A stretch of DNA of 64,000 nt. It comes from Cristatella mucedo. Lineage: Eukaryota > Bryozoa > Phylactolaemata > Cristatellidae. The notes beneath the pieces were generated by a model. That model was not told where the DNA came from. It ran no database searches and saw nothing but the letters and a program-made list of their open reading frames with translations. The stretch is taken from the NCBI GenBank assembly GCA_009760855.2, contig WPIO01000055.1, forward strand, positions 1,976,501-2,040,500, given 5' to 3'. The translations under genes and the position numbers were made by a program. This document shows positions 9,668 to 20,769 of this stretch, one piece after another. Each line of letters opens with the position of its first letter. Positions within the stretch are counted from its first letter, which is position 1.

Positions 9668-10601
9668 TTAAAATAACAATAGAATACAATTGATAAAGCA
9701 CCCTCAGAGAACTCGATCTCCATCTGGGCGCTTCACAACTGCTGCAAAGAAAGCTCGGTCAATTGGTTACTGGTTGCATGCGCGATAAACAACAAGAATC
9801 ACATGGTTAGGGTCGACGTGCATAGGGGGTCAACATGCAAATGTGGTTAGTGGCAGCATGCAAAGCGTCAGCACCTATAAGCACATAAAGGGCGAACCAG
9901 AGACCCACTAAATGCTGTCACAAATAGATGCATTTTTAATTTATTTTTAAATGTGGACAAGTCGGGAGATGTCGTGACGCAGGTCGGGAGTGAGTTCTGG
10001 GCTTTGGGGGCATACGAACTAGATGCACGGTCACCAAAGGATTTGAGGTTTGTACGAGTATAGGTAAACAGTTAAATTCCAAATTGCGGGTGGTACGGTG
10101 CTTCTCCTAGTGGGGCAGTAGACCTGATAGGTTGGCTGAAACCAAAGAATGAAGGGACCTAAAATTGAGTGATAAACCTTGAAGTCGATGCTTTGCTTGA
10201 CAGGGAGCCAGTGCAGGTCGGCGAGAAGTGGTGTAACGTGAGAACTGCGACGCTAACGACAGACAAGCCTAGCTGAAGAGTTTTGCACCAGCTGTAAGTG
10301 CCTGATTGCACATGCCGGTAGACCAGCAAGCAGTGAGTTACAAAATTCGAGACGGGATGTCACAAATGCATGGACCAATTTAGATGTGGCATCCCTATTT
10401 AAACAAGCCCAAATTTTAGCAATGCTACGTAGCTGAAAGTAGGCCGACTTTACTGTAGAACTGATGTGGTCGTTCAAGGAAAGGTCAGTTTGGAACATGA
10501 CACCTAGATTTCGTGCAGATTCGACGGGCGATATGCTGGCAGAGCCAATTTTGAGTGTTAGTCTTTCCAATGTCTGAATCACACTTGGTTTGCTCATAAC
10601 T
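9668..10601 (-). mobile_element. LINE-A copy
   Basis: Tail and tip at about 9690-9735, then 3' UTR and RT C-terminus. The minus-strand peptide includes LGVMFQTDLSLNDHISSTVK, SRLEFCNSLLAGLPACAIRH and VQNSSARLVC. The next LINE-A copy abuts it directly at its 5' side (10602). Confidence 0.85.
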
Positions 10602-11668
10602 AATAATAATAATAATAATAATAATATTGCACTTGATAAAGCGCCCTCAGAGAACTTAATCTCTTTCTAGGCGCTTTACATTTGCTGCAAAGTGATACGC
10701 AATAGAATAGTAAGTAAAATCATGCTTAAAAAACAGACAAAATGAATAACATGGTTAGGGGTTACATGCACTGGGTCAGCATGCAAATGTGGTTAGTGGC
10801 AGCATGAACAGTGTCAGCACGCATAAGCACATCGAGGACGAATCACAAAGACCCACTAAATGCAGTCCTAAATAGGTATGTTTGCAAGTTTCTTTTAAAT
10901 GTGGTCAGGTCAGGGGATGTTCTGATGCAGGTCGGGAGGGAGTTCCAGGCTGTGGGAGCATACGAGCTAAATGCACGGTCTCCAAAGGATTTAAGGTTTG
11001 TACGAGGTATTTCTAGACTGTTGGATTCCGAAAAGCGAGTGGTACGATGCTTTGCCTGATGGGGTAGTATATCTGAAAGATAAGCTGGAGCCATAGAATG
11101 AAGAGACCTAAAAGTGAGCGACAAAACCTTGAAGTCAATCCGTTGCTTGACTGGTAACCAGTGCAGGTCGGCGAGAAGTGGAGTAATGTGGCAACTGCGA
11201 CGCTCACGACAGACAAGCCTAGCTGCAGAGTTTTGCACCAGCTGCAATCGCCTGATCGCACATGCTGGTAGGCCAGTAAGCAGTGAGTTGCAGAAGTCGA
11301 GACGAGATGTCACGAATGCATGGACCAACTTGGACGTGGTATCCTTATCTAAACAAGCCCTAATTTTAGCAATGTTATGAAGCTGAAAATAGGCTGATTT
11401 GACTGTGGAGCTGATGTGGTCGTCTAACGAGAGGTCGCTTAAGGTGGTTTTATCATCATTCAATTTAGGTAAATTTGCTGTCATCCATAGGCGGATGTCA
11501 TCAATACATGTAGCAAGGTAGTTGATAGAATTCGACGAGCTAGAGGTATAGGAGGGATCAAAGCAAAGATACAACTGAGTGTTACGTGCATAGAAGTGAA
11601 AGCCTAGATTGTGCTTGGTAATCACGTCGGCAAGAATTGTAGTATAAACTGTGAAAAGAAATGCCATT
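10602..11668 (-). mobile_element. LINE-A copy with long open RT frame
   Basis: The (AAT)n tail at 10602-10625 is followed by the tip, the 3' UTR and an uninterrupted RT C-terminal frame. It lies directly against the preceding copy in the same orientation, which suggests insertion at or near the 5' end of the older copy. Confidence 0.88.
10843..11667 (-). pseudogene. LINE-A RT C-terminal half, open but catalytically broken
   Basis: A 274-codon open frame running from FTVYTTILADVITKHNLGFH to the LINE-A C-terminus (FRTAFSGSL). The catalytic box expected as Y-M/A-D-D reads YARNTQL, so both aspartates are lost. A segment between NDDKT and LSLDDHISS has been deleted in frame. It has no endonuclease and no N-terminal RT motifs. 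The open frame reflects recent insertion rather than function. Confidence 0.85.
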
Positions 11669-11810
11669 GTTTATGCTAGCTCTCGGTCAGTGCATTGCAA
11701 TCAATGGAAATTCAGTCCTGGATGTTGGCACATGTTCTTAAGAAGACGGTTTCCAGAGCATGACATCACGTTCTAGTCCTTACGAAGATTAGGAACTGCC
11801 TACCACGGTG

Positions 11811-12017
11811 GCTGGCCATAATAATCTTAATGGCTCGTTGGTTCTGTCTAGGCTGGACTGCTGCAATCATGTTTTGGCCGGCTATCGAAAAAGCCATTGA
11901 GCAGCTAAAGCTGATGATTAATATGGCTGCGAGGTTAATCAACAAATTCTAGTATCTTAGCCAAGAGTCTCCTCCACTGAAGGAGCTTAAATGGCTCCCA
12001 ATTGATGAACGGATGTA
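11811..12017 (+). mobile_element. LINE-B-related RT fragment
   Basis: The plus strand encodes a decayed RT post-palm region (SQESPPLKELKWLPIDERM, after a stretch equivalent to SRLDYCNS...AARL). It stops abruptly where a LINE-B 3' end in the opposite orientation begins. Confidence 0.6.
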
Positions 12018-12575
12018 ACTCCACAAAGCCATAAAGACTATGGGGGAGTTACGCAGGAGAGTTTTGCATAGCGAACTCGCAGCCTAAGCGGCTTTCGGTA
12101 CGCATTCGGTAGCCAACAGACTTCATCTCTCGCAGCAAAGAGAAAGTGGGAAACATAGCAGAGTCAGGAGAGCTGTTGAGGTAGTGAGTAGCATGGAAGT
12201 AGCGGACTCAGGATAGCTGAAAAGGATGAGGTGTAGTGGGCAGCAGGAGAGTAGTTGTCGTTGCGTAAGAATTGTGGAAGTGAGTTCCAGCCTAGGACCT
12301 GCATAGCTAAAGCTTCTGTTGCCAACGGCTTTAAGCGGAGGAATGGAACAGCTAATTTATTGTCCATACATGGCCTTAGGGCATGAAGAGGCTGAAACTG
12401 GTTCAGCAGCTCAGCTAGGTACGGAGGAGCCAAGCCGTGGCGGGCCTTGTGGGTCAGCGTAAGAACTTTGGTCCGTATTCGTTGATCAACCGGCAGCCAT
12501 CCTAGCTCTTTTAGCAAAGGAGACACAAACCTCTTGTCTGCCTTGCAGCCACATCCATAGCTAGCTGCAGTGGCC
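12018..12575 (-). mobile_element. LINE-B, 3' end copy
   Basis: Starts on the plus strand with the LINE-B 3' terminus (AACTCCACAAAGCCATAAAG) and continues into the coding part. The minus-strand peptide reads SPLLKELGWLPVDQRIRTKV, LAPPYLAELLNQFQPLHALR and NSLPQFLRNDNYSP. It meets a plus-strand fragment of the same group head-on at 12017. Confidence 0.83.
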
Positions 12576-13069
12576 TAGTTGTAGTGGCTCAGTGACGGTG
12601 CAATCTCGTACTGCTTCGCCTAGTTGGCTACAGGTTGACTACTTGGGTCATGTTTTTTGACAATGTATTTCTATAATTCGATGCACGTCATCCGCTTCTT
12701 CGTCCCATCCGCTTCTCCGTCCTTTGCACTCGTTTTCTTCCGATCGATGGCTGGAAAAACGAAGATTTGCAAAATGACTGCCAGTACAATTGCGACCACA
12801 ACACTGCGATGCCTCCACTTCAAGCTACTTTACCACTTAAGGTAATCAAGTGAGACTCAGGATGCGGAAAGGATGTTGCGGCGTTCACTGTGGCATTCGT
12901 TGCACTAAGTTGCGGTGGGGCATCTGCTCGTAATCCGAATTTTAGCTTGCAACTCAAGGCGAAAAGACGGCCGAGAGACGCATCTCGAAAAAGTCATTAG
13001 TTTGGACACTCGTACCTCAAGGCACCACTGTACTTAGTATGAATTCACCCGATGTGAATAAATTGTAGT
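12576..13069. other. No recognisable feature
   Basis: Unique-looking stretch between LINE-B and LINE-A copies. No conserved protein or repeat was recognised. Confidence 0.5.
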
Positions 13070-13504
13070 AATAATAATAATAATACATTCAAATAGCGCC
13101 TTTACAGCGAAATTAATCTCTTTGTAGGCACTTGACGTATGTTTTATACCATATAGTTAGTGGTAAAATTCACGGCCTCAAGATGCATAAGTAGCAGGCA
13201 AAGCGTCAACATCAAAATATGATTAGCGGGAAAATACATAGAGTCAGGACAGATGAGCACACAAAGAGCAAATCAATGGAACCCGAAATGCTTTTAGGAA
13301 CCTAAAATTTATTTTGCAGATTCTTTTTAAATGTCATCAAGTCCGAATTGTATGTCAATCTGATGTGAGTTCCGGGCTCCTGAAGCACACAAACTAAAGG
13401 GAAAATCTCTAAAGATTTAAGATTGGTTCGAAGCATAGCTTAACGATTTCTGTCAGAAGAGCGAGTGTTACAGATGCCTAGTCTGGTGGTGCGTAGTTCT
13501 GATA

Positions 13505-13596
13505 GGTAATAATAATAATGTAAATGCGCTTAATCCAGTGCCCTCAGAGAATTAAATCTCTCTCTAGGCACTTTACATTTGCTTCACAGGTAGGGT
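13505..13596 (-). mobile_element. Tip-only LINE-A/SINE-2-type insertion
   Basis: About 90 bp of AAT tail, tip stem-loop (AGAGAATTAAATCTCT) and ACATTTGCTTCA. It lies within the older LINE-A and is flanked by a possible AGGT duplication (GATAGGT on the left, CAGGTAGG on the right). Confidence 0.65.
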
Positions 13597-13649
13597 GAAG
13601 CTTGAGAATAAAAGGAACTAAAAGTGAATAACAAAACCTTAAATATAAT

Positions 13650-13812
13650 TGATGATATAGTTTATATGTATAGTGCCCTAAGAGAACGTAATCTCTATTC
13701 AGGCGCTTTCACATATGCCATTGGGCTCGAGCCCACTACCTTGGTCACCAAATACATTCACCTCGACCTCGGTCGTTACAGGAAAGCACCTTAACCACTG
13801 GGTCAAACCAGC
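13650..13812 (-). mobile_element. SINE-2 copy
   Basis: The reverse-strand SINE-2 shows, in order, the tip (AGAGAACGTAATCTCT), GGCGCTTTCACATATGCC, the B-box-like GGGCTCGAGCCC and the A-box end (GCACCTTAACCACTGGG). It is inserted in a LINE-A. Confidence 0.78.
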
Positions 13813-14105
13813 GTTGCAGAAATACACTGTTTGACTGGGAGCCAGTGCAGGTCGGCGAGAAGGGGATCGATGTGGCACCTGCGACCCTCAAGACAGACAA
13901 GCCTCGCTGCGGAGTTTTCGCACCCACTGTACGCGCCCGAGTGCACAGGCCGAGAGACTTGCAAGCAGCGAATTACAGAAGTCGAGATGGGATGTCACTA
14001 ATGCTGGGCCAATTTTGATAGGTTTCTCTTTCTAAGATGGCCCAAAGTTTTGCAAATTTACGCAGCCGAAAGTAGGCAGACTTTATTTTGGAACTGATTG
14101 CAATT

Positions 14106-14592
14106 TCACATGTCAATACGACACGGAAGAAAACAGTCGCGTCACTTTAGGATGGCGACGGTAAGTGACCCCAAGATTTGCTGTCGTAGCATAGCTCACC
14201 AGAGAAAAAATAACAGGAAATAACCTGAAAGCACGCATCCTCACCGGATGATGTCGTTTAAAGGCCTCCGCAAGTTTGCCAGTCTCCTTTTCCGCAAGTT
14301 TAAGCTACTCGTCTTGTCATTGTACAGGTCGGTGGTTGAAATTTGGTCGGTACTCGCGGTCTTGGACTTGGTTTTGTGGTCATCTCAAAAGCCGAGAGCG
14401 CTCAGGTTGCAGTCAGCCGGTCGCAAATTTCCACGGCTGTAGAGTAACTAGCGAAGACGGTAGCGTATATTGAAAATAAATGAACGGATCAAATCTGCCG
14501 CAACGAAGCCGGATGTACATCATGGGAAATGGGGAGGCCGGATGTACATCACGGGAAGTGGGGAGGGCGCACTCCGGGCAGGTATGCTAACA
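14106..14592. other. No recognisable feature
   Basis: Unique-looking sequence between LINE-A copies. It includes a short local duplication of GGCCGGATGTACATCA-CGGGAA near 14505-14565. Confidence 0.45.
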
Positions 14593-15376
14593 AATAATAA
14601 TATAATAAGAATAATACACTTGATAAAGCGCCTTCAGAGAACTTGATCTCTTTCTAGATGTTTTACATAAGCTGCAAAGGAAGCATGATTGAATGATGAG
14701 TAGTAGCATGCTCAATCAAAAACAAGGTTAGGAATTAAAAGAATAACATGGTTAGGGGTGGCATGCACAGGGTCAGCATGCAAGTGTGGTTAGTGGCAGC
14801 ATGCACGGTGTCAGTACGCATAAGCACATAAAGTATGAATCACAGGGACCCACTAAATGCTGCGATAAAGAGGTACGTTTTTAATTTGTTTTTAAATGTG
14901 GTCAAGTCGGGGATGTCGTGATTCGAGTCATTAGTGAGCTCCAAGCTTTGGGAGCATACAAACTAAAGGCACGGTCTCCAAAGGATTTGAGGTTTGTACG
15001 AGGTATTGGTAAGCAGTTAGATTCCGAAAAGTGAGCGGTGCGATACTTAGCCTGGTGGGGCAGTAGTAAATCTGATGGGTCGGCTGAAGCCAAAGAATGA
15101 AGTGTCCTGAAAGTAAGTGACAAAACCCTGAAGTCGATGCGTTGCTTGACTGGTAGTCAGTGCAGATCGGCGAGAAGTGGTGGGATGTAGCAACCGAAAA
15201 GTGGTGTGATGTGGCAACCGACGCATACGACAGACAAGCGTAGCTGCAGAGTTTTGAACCAGCTGTAAACGCCTGATTGTGCTGGCAGGTATATCAGCAA
15301 GCAGTGAGTTACAGAAGTCAAGACGGGATGTCACAAATGCATGGACCAACTTAGATGCGGTCTCCCTGTCTAGCTG
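14593..15376 (-). mobile_element. LINE-A copy
   Basis: AAT-rich tail, tip (AGAGAACTTGATCTCT), 3' UTR and RT C-terminus. The minus-strand peptide includes SRLDFCNSLLADIPASTIRR and FGDRAFSLYAPKAWSSL. A ~25-bp internal duplication (GAAGTGGTGxGATGTxGCAACCGA) near 15170-15222 breaks the frame. Confidence 0.83.
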
Positions 15377-15494
15377 CGCTGATACGCGTGTCTGGTGCGC
15401 GAAAATTAAACGGATTCCGAGACCAAATAAAAACACGTGACTGCTGCAACGAAATTGTGGACTTGACGACAAGCAGTCTTCTGCAAAAACACTA

Positions 15495-15812
15495 AAAATA
15501 ATTCGTTTCGATAGCCCTTTGAGAGAATCAAATCGCTACGAAGGCACTTCGTGAAGAGTTTTTTGTTCTTGTTGACAACAGGGAAAGCATGAACTAGGGT
15601 TTTAACAGTGGCATTAAAAATTACTTGCCCTTTATTAGCACCCTAAAGAAATTAACCTTTATCTTTCTAATGCATCTCGCGCATATTAAAAAAGGAAGCC
15701 GATACGTGCTAATAAGCTGCACAGCTGCAACGCGTTGGGTTGCAGAAATAAAAAATCGCGCGGATGAGGCAAGCGTTGGGAGAAACTGGTGAGTTTTGAG
15801 CTTCGCCTTAAA
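15495..15812 (-). mobile_element. Possible diverged LINE fragment
   Basis: The tip-like element CCCTTTGAGAGAATCAAATCGC is followed at a distance by a minus-strand peptide EKFKAKLKTHQFL. This resembles the TFKRNLKTHLF motif near the C-terminus of LINE-A. It is strongly diverged. Confidence 0.35.
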
Positions 15813-15868
15813 TTTCTCAATCAAATTGGGAATCTATTTCTTTCTCAATCAAATTGGGAATCTATTTC
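15813..15868. repeat. 28-bp direct duplication
   Basis: The unit starting TTTCTCAATCAAATTGGG occurs twice back to back and identically, followed by a T run. It looks like a recent replication-slippage duplication. Confidence 0.95.
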
Positions 15869-16069
15869 TTTTTTTTGGTTGACAGCGATTTCCGGCCTTT
15901 ATTGGTTGCACACGAATTGGAGAAAACGCCTTTTTGAAAATTTATGGTTGGTCGGAAGCGAAACTATCAGAGTTAGAGCTAGGCAAGGCAGACGGTACGA
16001 CGTGCAGCGTCACGATCGAGCGACTGAAGCGCGACGATCGAGCGTTGCACGCGGGCATAGATGACCGAA

Positions 16070-16172
16070 TACCGATATACCATATATATTAATATATCAA
16101 TAATGTATATATATATATAATATATCTATATATATATATACCAATAATATATATATATAAGAATATAATAAT
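16070..16172. repeat. AT dinucleotide-rich tract
   Basis: Imperfect (AT)n with ATATATATA runs broken by CCAATA and similar words. It could extrude a cruciform. No gene. Confidence 0.85.
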
Positions 16173-16240
16173 ATACCATACACCGAAGATGTAACCGGAG
16201 CTAGCGGCCTCGGGAATCTAAACTTGAGCGATCCGCTGCT

Positions 16241-16283
16241 TTTAATAATAATAATGCACTTGATAAAGCGCTCTCAGAGAGCA
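16241..16283 (-). mobile_element. LINE-A 3' tip remnant
   Basis: (AAT)n, then GCACTTGATAAAGCGCTCTC and AGAGAG, after which homology stops. It is a ~43-bp terminal remnant. Confidence 0.6.
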
Positions 16284-16544
16284 GACGTGTCAAAAAACAC
16301 ACAGCACGCGGCTGAGCTCCTTAAAAAATGGCTGAATTGCTGCGGCAACGCCAGCCCGCCTGGACCGATCGCAGATTATCGCATTGCATTGCGATGTAGT
16401 GCGTTACAGTGTATCGCGGGGCTATAAATTGCCACGGGAAATATAGCAGCGAGCGAGTGAGTGGCTTGCTGTCCCGTGAATGAGAATCTTTCTCCATCGG
16501 TTCGACTTGCCTTTTTTAAATCCTGAAACTGCGTCATTTGCGAC

Positions 16545-16640
16545 TAATTTATCGACGCGCTTCCTGTTCAAGATATTTAAAGTGCTTAAAAGAGATTCGG
16601 CTCCATTGGGGCGCTAAATGGGTTTTTTATTATTTGCTAA
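16545..16640 (+). mobile_element. Diverged LINE/SINE 3' tip
   Basis: Contains AAAGTGCTTAAAAGAGATTC, GGCTCCATTGGGGCGCTAAA and a TTATTATTT tail. This is the same tip architecture, with the stem partly decayed. Confidence 0.5.
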
Positions 16641-16924
16641 TAATCAAGACAGTACACAAGGCGTTTGCTTCTTTCATGTAAAAGCTGTTGGTGGAAAGAC
16701 GCTTTAGCTGTGCCTGCCTGTAGTGCACAATATACTCCTGCTGCTCTCAGGCGTTGCGATGCGACATACTTTCACTATCTATTGAATAACGCACGCCATT
16801 TCTTCATTAGTCGCTCCCCGCGCTAGAGAGCGGCCTCGGGCGACTCCTAGCGCTGTGTGGACCTTTACTTGATTTCTCCATAATACCTTCGGGTATTCCG
16901 CTGCTATCTTCGCTGTGACTATTT

Positions 16925-17518
16925 ATGAGCTGTCCTCGGATATGCTACACAAAACACGACCTGCTTAGCATAAGGTGCGATGTCGCCATTAGTCGATATC
17001 TACCGGCGGGCCTTCTCCGGCGGGTCAGTGAGAACTTTCCTGCATCCTGCGTTCGCCCTATCAACAGCTCGGCTATCAAACCTACGACGCGTAAGGTTAA
17101 AGCGCTGAATAGTACTTGTTGCGGTAGTAGCCCACCCGCCGTAGCCCAGCAAGTTGTGAAACGTCGTCCGACGGCCGTTACCAAGGTCCAATTCAAATTT
17201 GAAGAGCCCGCGTCCGCCGGGCCGGACGCAAACGGAGGAGAATACAAGCCACTTCATCGCCGTCGCCCAGTTGTTGGACAGCCTCTTAAATTCCGCCTAC
17301 TAAATATCCGCTCGCTAAAAACCAAGGGGTTACTTATCCGCGATCAGGTGGTCCAGGAGAAGCTAGATGCATTTCTGCTTACCGAAACTTGGATGACGCC
17401 TTGTTCCAGAAGCTGTATTTCTGAGACCACTCCACCCGGGTTCTCATTCTATCAGTCCATGCGTTCTGACAAGGTTGGTGGCGGGGTTGCAATTGTTGTT
17501 CGCAAATCGCTTGGCTAA
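16925..17518 (+). pseudogene. LINE-B APE endonuclease, N-terminal part
   Basis: A 197-codon frame whose second half holds the first APE endonuclease motifs of CR1/L2-group elements: LLNIRSLKTKG, DAFLLTETWM and a GGGVAIVVRK segment. The first ~110 residues are Arg/Thr/Pro-rich and may be the leader part of ORF2 or a remnant of ORF1. The frame ends at a TAA. The endonuclease resumes, frameshifted, at about 17637. Confidence 0.8.
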
Positions 17519-17636
17519 AGAATGTGCAGTTTCTCGCATGGGCCATCGTTTGAATCGGTTGCTATCAGGTCTTCATCAAAGACAATGCCTCTCACTGTTG
17601 TGATAAACCGGCCTCCTTCTGGCTGTCTGTCTTAAC

Positions 17637-17990
17637 TTGTTTATAGAGGAGTTTTCAGAGTTCCTCACTAAATTATGTGTGTGTGACAGGACGTTACTAA
17701 CTGTAGGAGACTTCAATATTTACGTTGACAACCCTAGCAACAGCCAGGTCCGCTCATTTCTTGACTGTCTGGAGAATTTTGGCTTGGTCCAACACGTTAA
17801 TCATACCACCCACGTAGGTGGCCACATTCTAGATCTCGTGATCATTAAGGATGTCCTCCCCACTGACCTTATGGTGTGCCCACTGACCCTCTCGGATCAT
17901 TGTTCGGTCTCGTTTACTGTTCCCTCTTCCTCGTACGTACAGGGCAATGTCAAATTTTTCAAACGCCATGTTTTTGAAATCTGTTTGTGA
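17637..17990 (+). pseudogene. LINE-B APE endonuclease, C-terminal part
   Basis: Carries TLLTVGDFNIYVDNP (the GDFN motif), GGHILDLVI and LSDHCSVSFTV (the SDH motif), which end an APE-type endonuclease fold. All catalytic signature positions look intact across the two pieces. The break near 17520-17637 separates them. Confidence 0.82.
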
Positions 17991-18437
17991 TGCAGGTCTT
18001 CTTGATCTGCATTCAGACTCGACCGGCAGCCACGATACCCTCATGATGCAATGAACATGACAGTAGTGCTCTTGACAAGTATGATTGCTCCCGTTCATTC
18101 TATCCGTGTTCAAAGTCGTGGATTCTTCCTGGTCATTCCTTTCAATTTACAAAAAAACTCCTAAAGATGCTCCGGGTTAAGCGCAGGCTTGAACGTCGTT
18201 TCAAGAAGTTGTGGTCTGATGCAGATCTAGTCAATTTCAAAGGCTTTATTCGAGTTTACACGCGAAATCTTAAGAAACAAGGGCTTCTTTCTTCATTAGA
18301 AAGCTGAATTCCTGCCAGTCGGACACTAGACAGATTTACAAGACAGTAAACCACTTACTGGTCAATTCTGAGAGGTCCGACTCCCCAGATATTAAGGGCT
18401 CAGCCGAAAAGTTTTCAGCCTTCTTTACAGAAAAATT

Positions 18438-18971
18438 GTGTACATTCTTGCCTCTATTAAGCCCCCTCCGACTAAAGCAATCGAGGTTCCACAACCTGTG
18501 ACCTTCCTTAAAAGGTTCTCCGATGTTTCTGCATGCGATGTGGCTGCCTTAATAAGGTCTAGCAAAAAGAGCTCGTCTCCTGGAGACCCTATACCTTCAT
18601 CTCCGTGGTCTTCACTGGCAGACCAACTTAGCCCTGCCATAACCAAGGTTTTTAATGCGTCTTTGGGAAGAGGGGTCGTCCCCAAGTCCTTCAAATCGGC
18701 AATCGTTAGGCCCATTCTTAAAAAGCCTGGATTAGACACAGAGGTCCTAGCAAACTATTGCCCAGTTTCCCTTCTTCCTTTCTTATCAAAGATTCTTGAA
18801 AAAATTGTTGCTAAGCAGCTGCTTGAACATACTGAAAATAATGGAATGTCAGAAATATTTCAATCGGGATTCAAGAGGCAGCACTCCACTGAAACTGCTC
18901 TCCTCCGTGTTAACAATGACATTCTACGTGGCAACGACGACGGGAATGTCACTGCCCTAGCTCTAGTTTGA
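18438..18971 (+). pseudogene. LINE-B reverse transcriptase, N-terminal region
   Basis: The 177-codon frame has RT motifs SSPGDPIPSS, FNASLGRGVVPKSFKSAIVR, PILKKPGLD, NYCPVSLLPFLSKILEKIVA and FQSGFKRQHSTETALL. It ends in TALALV plus a stop, exactly where the palm block (LLDLSAAFDTVDH and Y-A/M-D-D) should start. The palm is deleted. Confidence 0.85.
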
Positions 18972-18975
18972 GCAC

Positions 18976-19455
18976 GTGTCTCCTTTGCTAAAAGAGCTAG
19001 GATGGATGCCGGTTGATCAACGGATACAGAGCAGAGTTCTTACGCTGACCCTCATGGCCCACCACGGCTTGGCTCCTTCGTATCTAGCCGAACTGCTGCA
19101 CCAGTTTCAGCCTCTTCATGTCCTCAGGTCCTGTGTGGACAATAAATTAGCTGTCCCATTCCTCCGCTTAAAGACCGTTGGCGACAGAAGCTGTAGCTCC
19201 GCAGGTCCTAGACTGTGGAACTCGCTTCCACAATTCTTACGCAACGACAACTACTCTCCTACTGCCGACTATGGCACATTCTTTTCAGCGGTCCTGAGCT
19301 GCTACTTCTATGCTACTCACTACCTCAACTGCTCTCCTGACTCTGCTATGTTTGCCTCTTTCCTGTTGTTGCGTGAGACGAAGTCTGTTGGCTACCGAAT
19401 GCGTACCGAAATCCACTTAGGCTGCGAGTGCACTATACAAAACTCTCCTGCGTAA
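18976..19455 (+). pseudogene. LINE-B reverse transcriptase, C-terminal region
   Basis: After the deletion the frame resumes at SPLLKELGWMPVDQRIQSRV and continues through LAPSYLAELLHQFQPLHVLR, NKLAVPFLRLKTVGDRS and PRLWNSLPQFLRNDNYSP to the LINE-B C-terminus. The same order of motifs occurs in the minus-strand copies at 1-596 and 12018-12575. Confidence 0.85.
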
Positions 19456-19527
19456 CACCCACATGGTCTTTATGACTTTGTGGAGTTACAGACGAAGATA
19501 CATTACAATTACATTACTTCCTTGCCA

Positions 19528-20769
19528 CTTGCTACCTCCCTCTCAACCTCAAGTAGCCATATATTTTGACTGCATAATTATATATATATATTTATTTATT
19601 TAGGTATTTGGCCATTTATTGAGTACAGAAAGGCACTTAAACAATACGTGCTCTACTAGAAATCTTCGGCGTAAAATCATCCAAGCTCTTTGGAAACGCT
19701 GACGAAATCAATGCTCTCACGGTCCTTGTGTGTGAACAGCTGCAAATTACAGCTAAGCCAGCTGTAAATGTAAATTCTATTATTGAGTCCTATCTTGTCG
19801 TCTTATCTCGACTCGCCCCCTCATGGTCACTCAGCGGAAAATGCCAGTAACCGACTGGCCGTCTCGTAGCCACTCACCAGAAAATGCTGGTGATTGATTT
19901 GAGTGCAGAAAAATCAATCAAAGCTCTTTGGAGAGAAAGCAATTCATTTATCTCCACAGTAACAAACAAAAAATTAATAATTATTTATATTTCTGAAGAT
20001 GTACAAATCACTAAATGAAAATGAGCATATCGGAGAATTACATCTGAGCACAGGAGGCTACGTACTCGCTAGATGCTTAGCTTCACAGTAATTATCAAGG
20101 TAATAATATTTTCCTATTTTTGCAGGCTTAGAAAATCAAGCTAGCGGCAGCTTGCCCGTCATCGCACCGTCGGTCCTAGTAATAGCATTGATGACGTAGA
20201 CTCAAATTAATCGACATTTCAAATCCTCTTCAATCAATCAATCAAATCAAATCAACAATCAAATCCTCTTATCCGCCTTGATACAGAATGGCAAATGCTA
20301 AGGGATCCGTCTAACTGGTCGAAAGGCCGCTGTTCTTCATTTATAACTGAGAGATATATATATATAATTTATTTATGATATAACTTCATCTACAACTTAT
20401 TTATAACTGCGTCTTGGAGGAAAAGCACTGCAGACCTGTGGGCTCGGCTTTTACTTATATGCTGTTATAATGTTGATACCCAGCTGTATTTTACCTTTAA
20501 ACATTTTTAATCCGCTGCAGCAATCCCGATAAACTGAGTGCTTCGTTTGTAGACATTTGATCCAGTATGTCAGCCAACTTCGTTACACTAGACGACGGGC
20601 AGCCGAACTCTTGCTCTTAGGACAACTTAAGCGTGGGGCGTGGCTATTCAGCTTTTCTCTTCGATTGATGATGCAGCTGTGCGGCCCTCACCGTGTTCGC
20701 GGAATATATTTAGATTTTATTTTTAATAAGTGCTTACATTTCGAATGTTTCAACAAAAAGACTGACTCT
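19528..20769. other. No recognisable gene; AT tracts
   Basis: AT-rich sequence with short TATATA tracts (19580-19605, 20350-20370), an ATCAATCAAATC-type local repeat near 20235-20270 and no recognisable protein. A 131-codon frame at 20557-20952 only becomes recognisable at its end, where it enters the LINE-B fragment described next. Confidence 0.5.

Larger units (their letters stand above)
13070..14105 (-). mobile_element. Old LINE-A copy with two nested insertions
   Basis: A diverged LINE-A begins with (AAT)n and a tip at about 13075-13130 and runs through the 3' UTR to the RT C-terminus (GSQ/GRQ equivalents near 13820-13980). It is broken by a tip-only copy at 13505-13596 and by a SINE-2 at 13650-13812. 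After each insertion the LINE-A homology resumes at the expected position. Confidence 0.72.
16925..19527 (+). mobile_element. LINE-B, most complete copy, internally deleted
   Basis: From left to right it carries an APE-type endonuclease domain, the N-terminal RT region, and then, after an internal deletion at about 18971-18976, the RT C-terminus and 3' UTR (ending near GTGGAGTTACAGACGAAGAT). It is the only copy in the window with an endonuclease. Stops and frameshifts between segments show that it is inactive. Confidence 0.87.
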
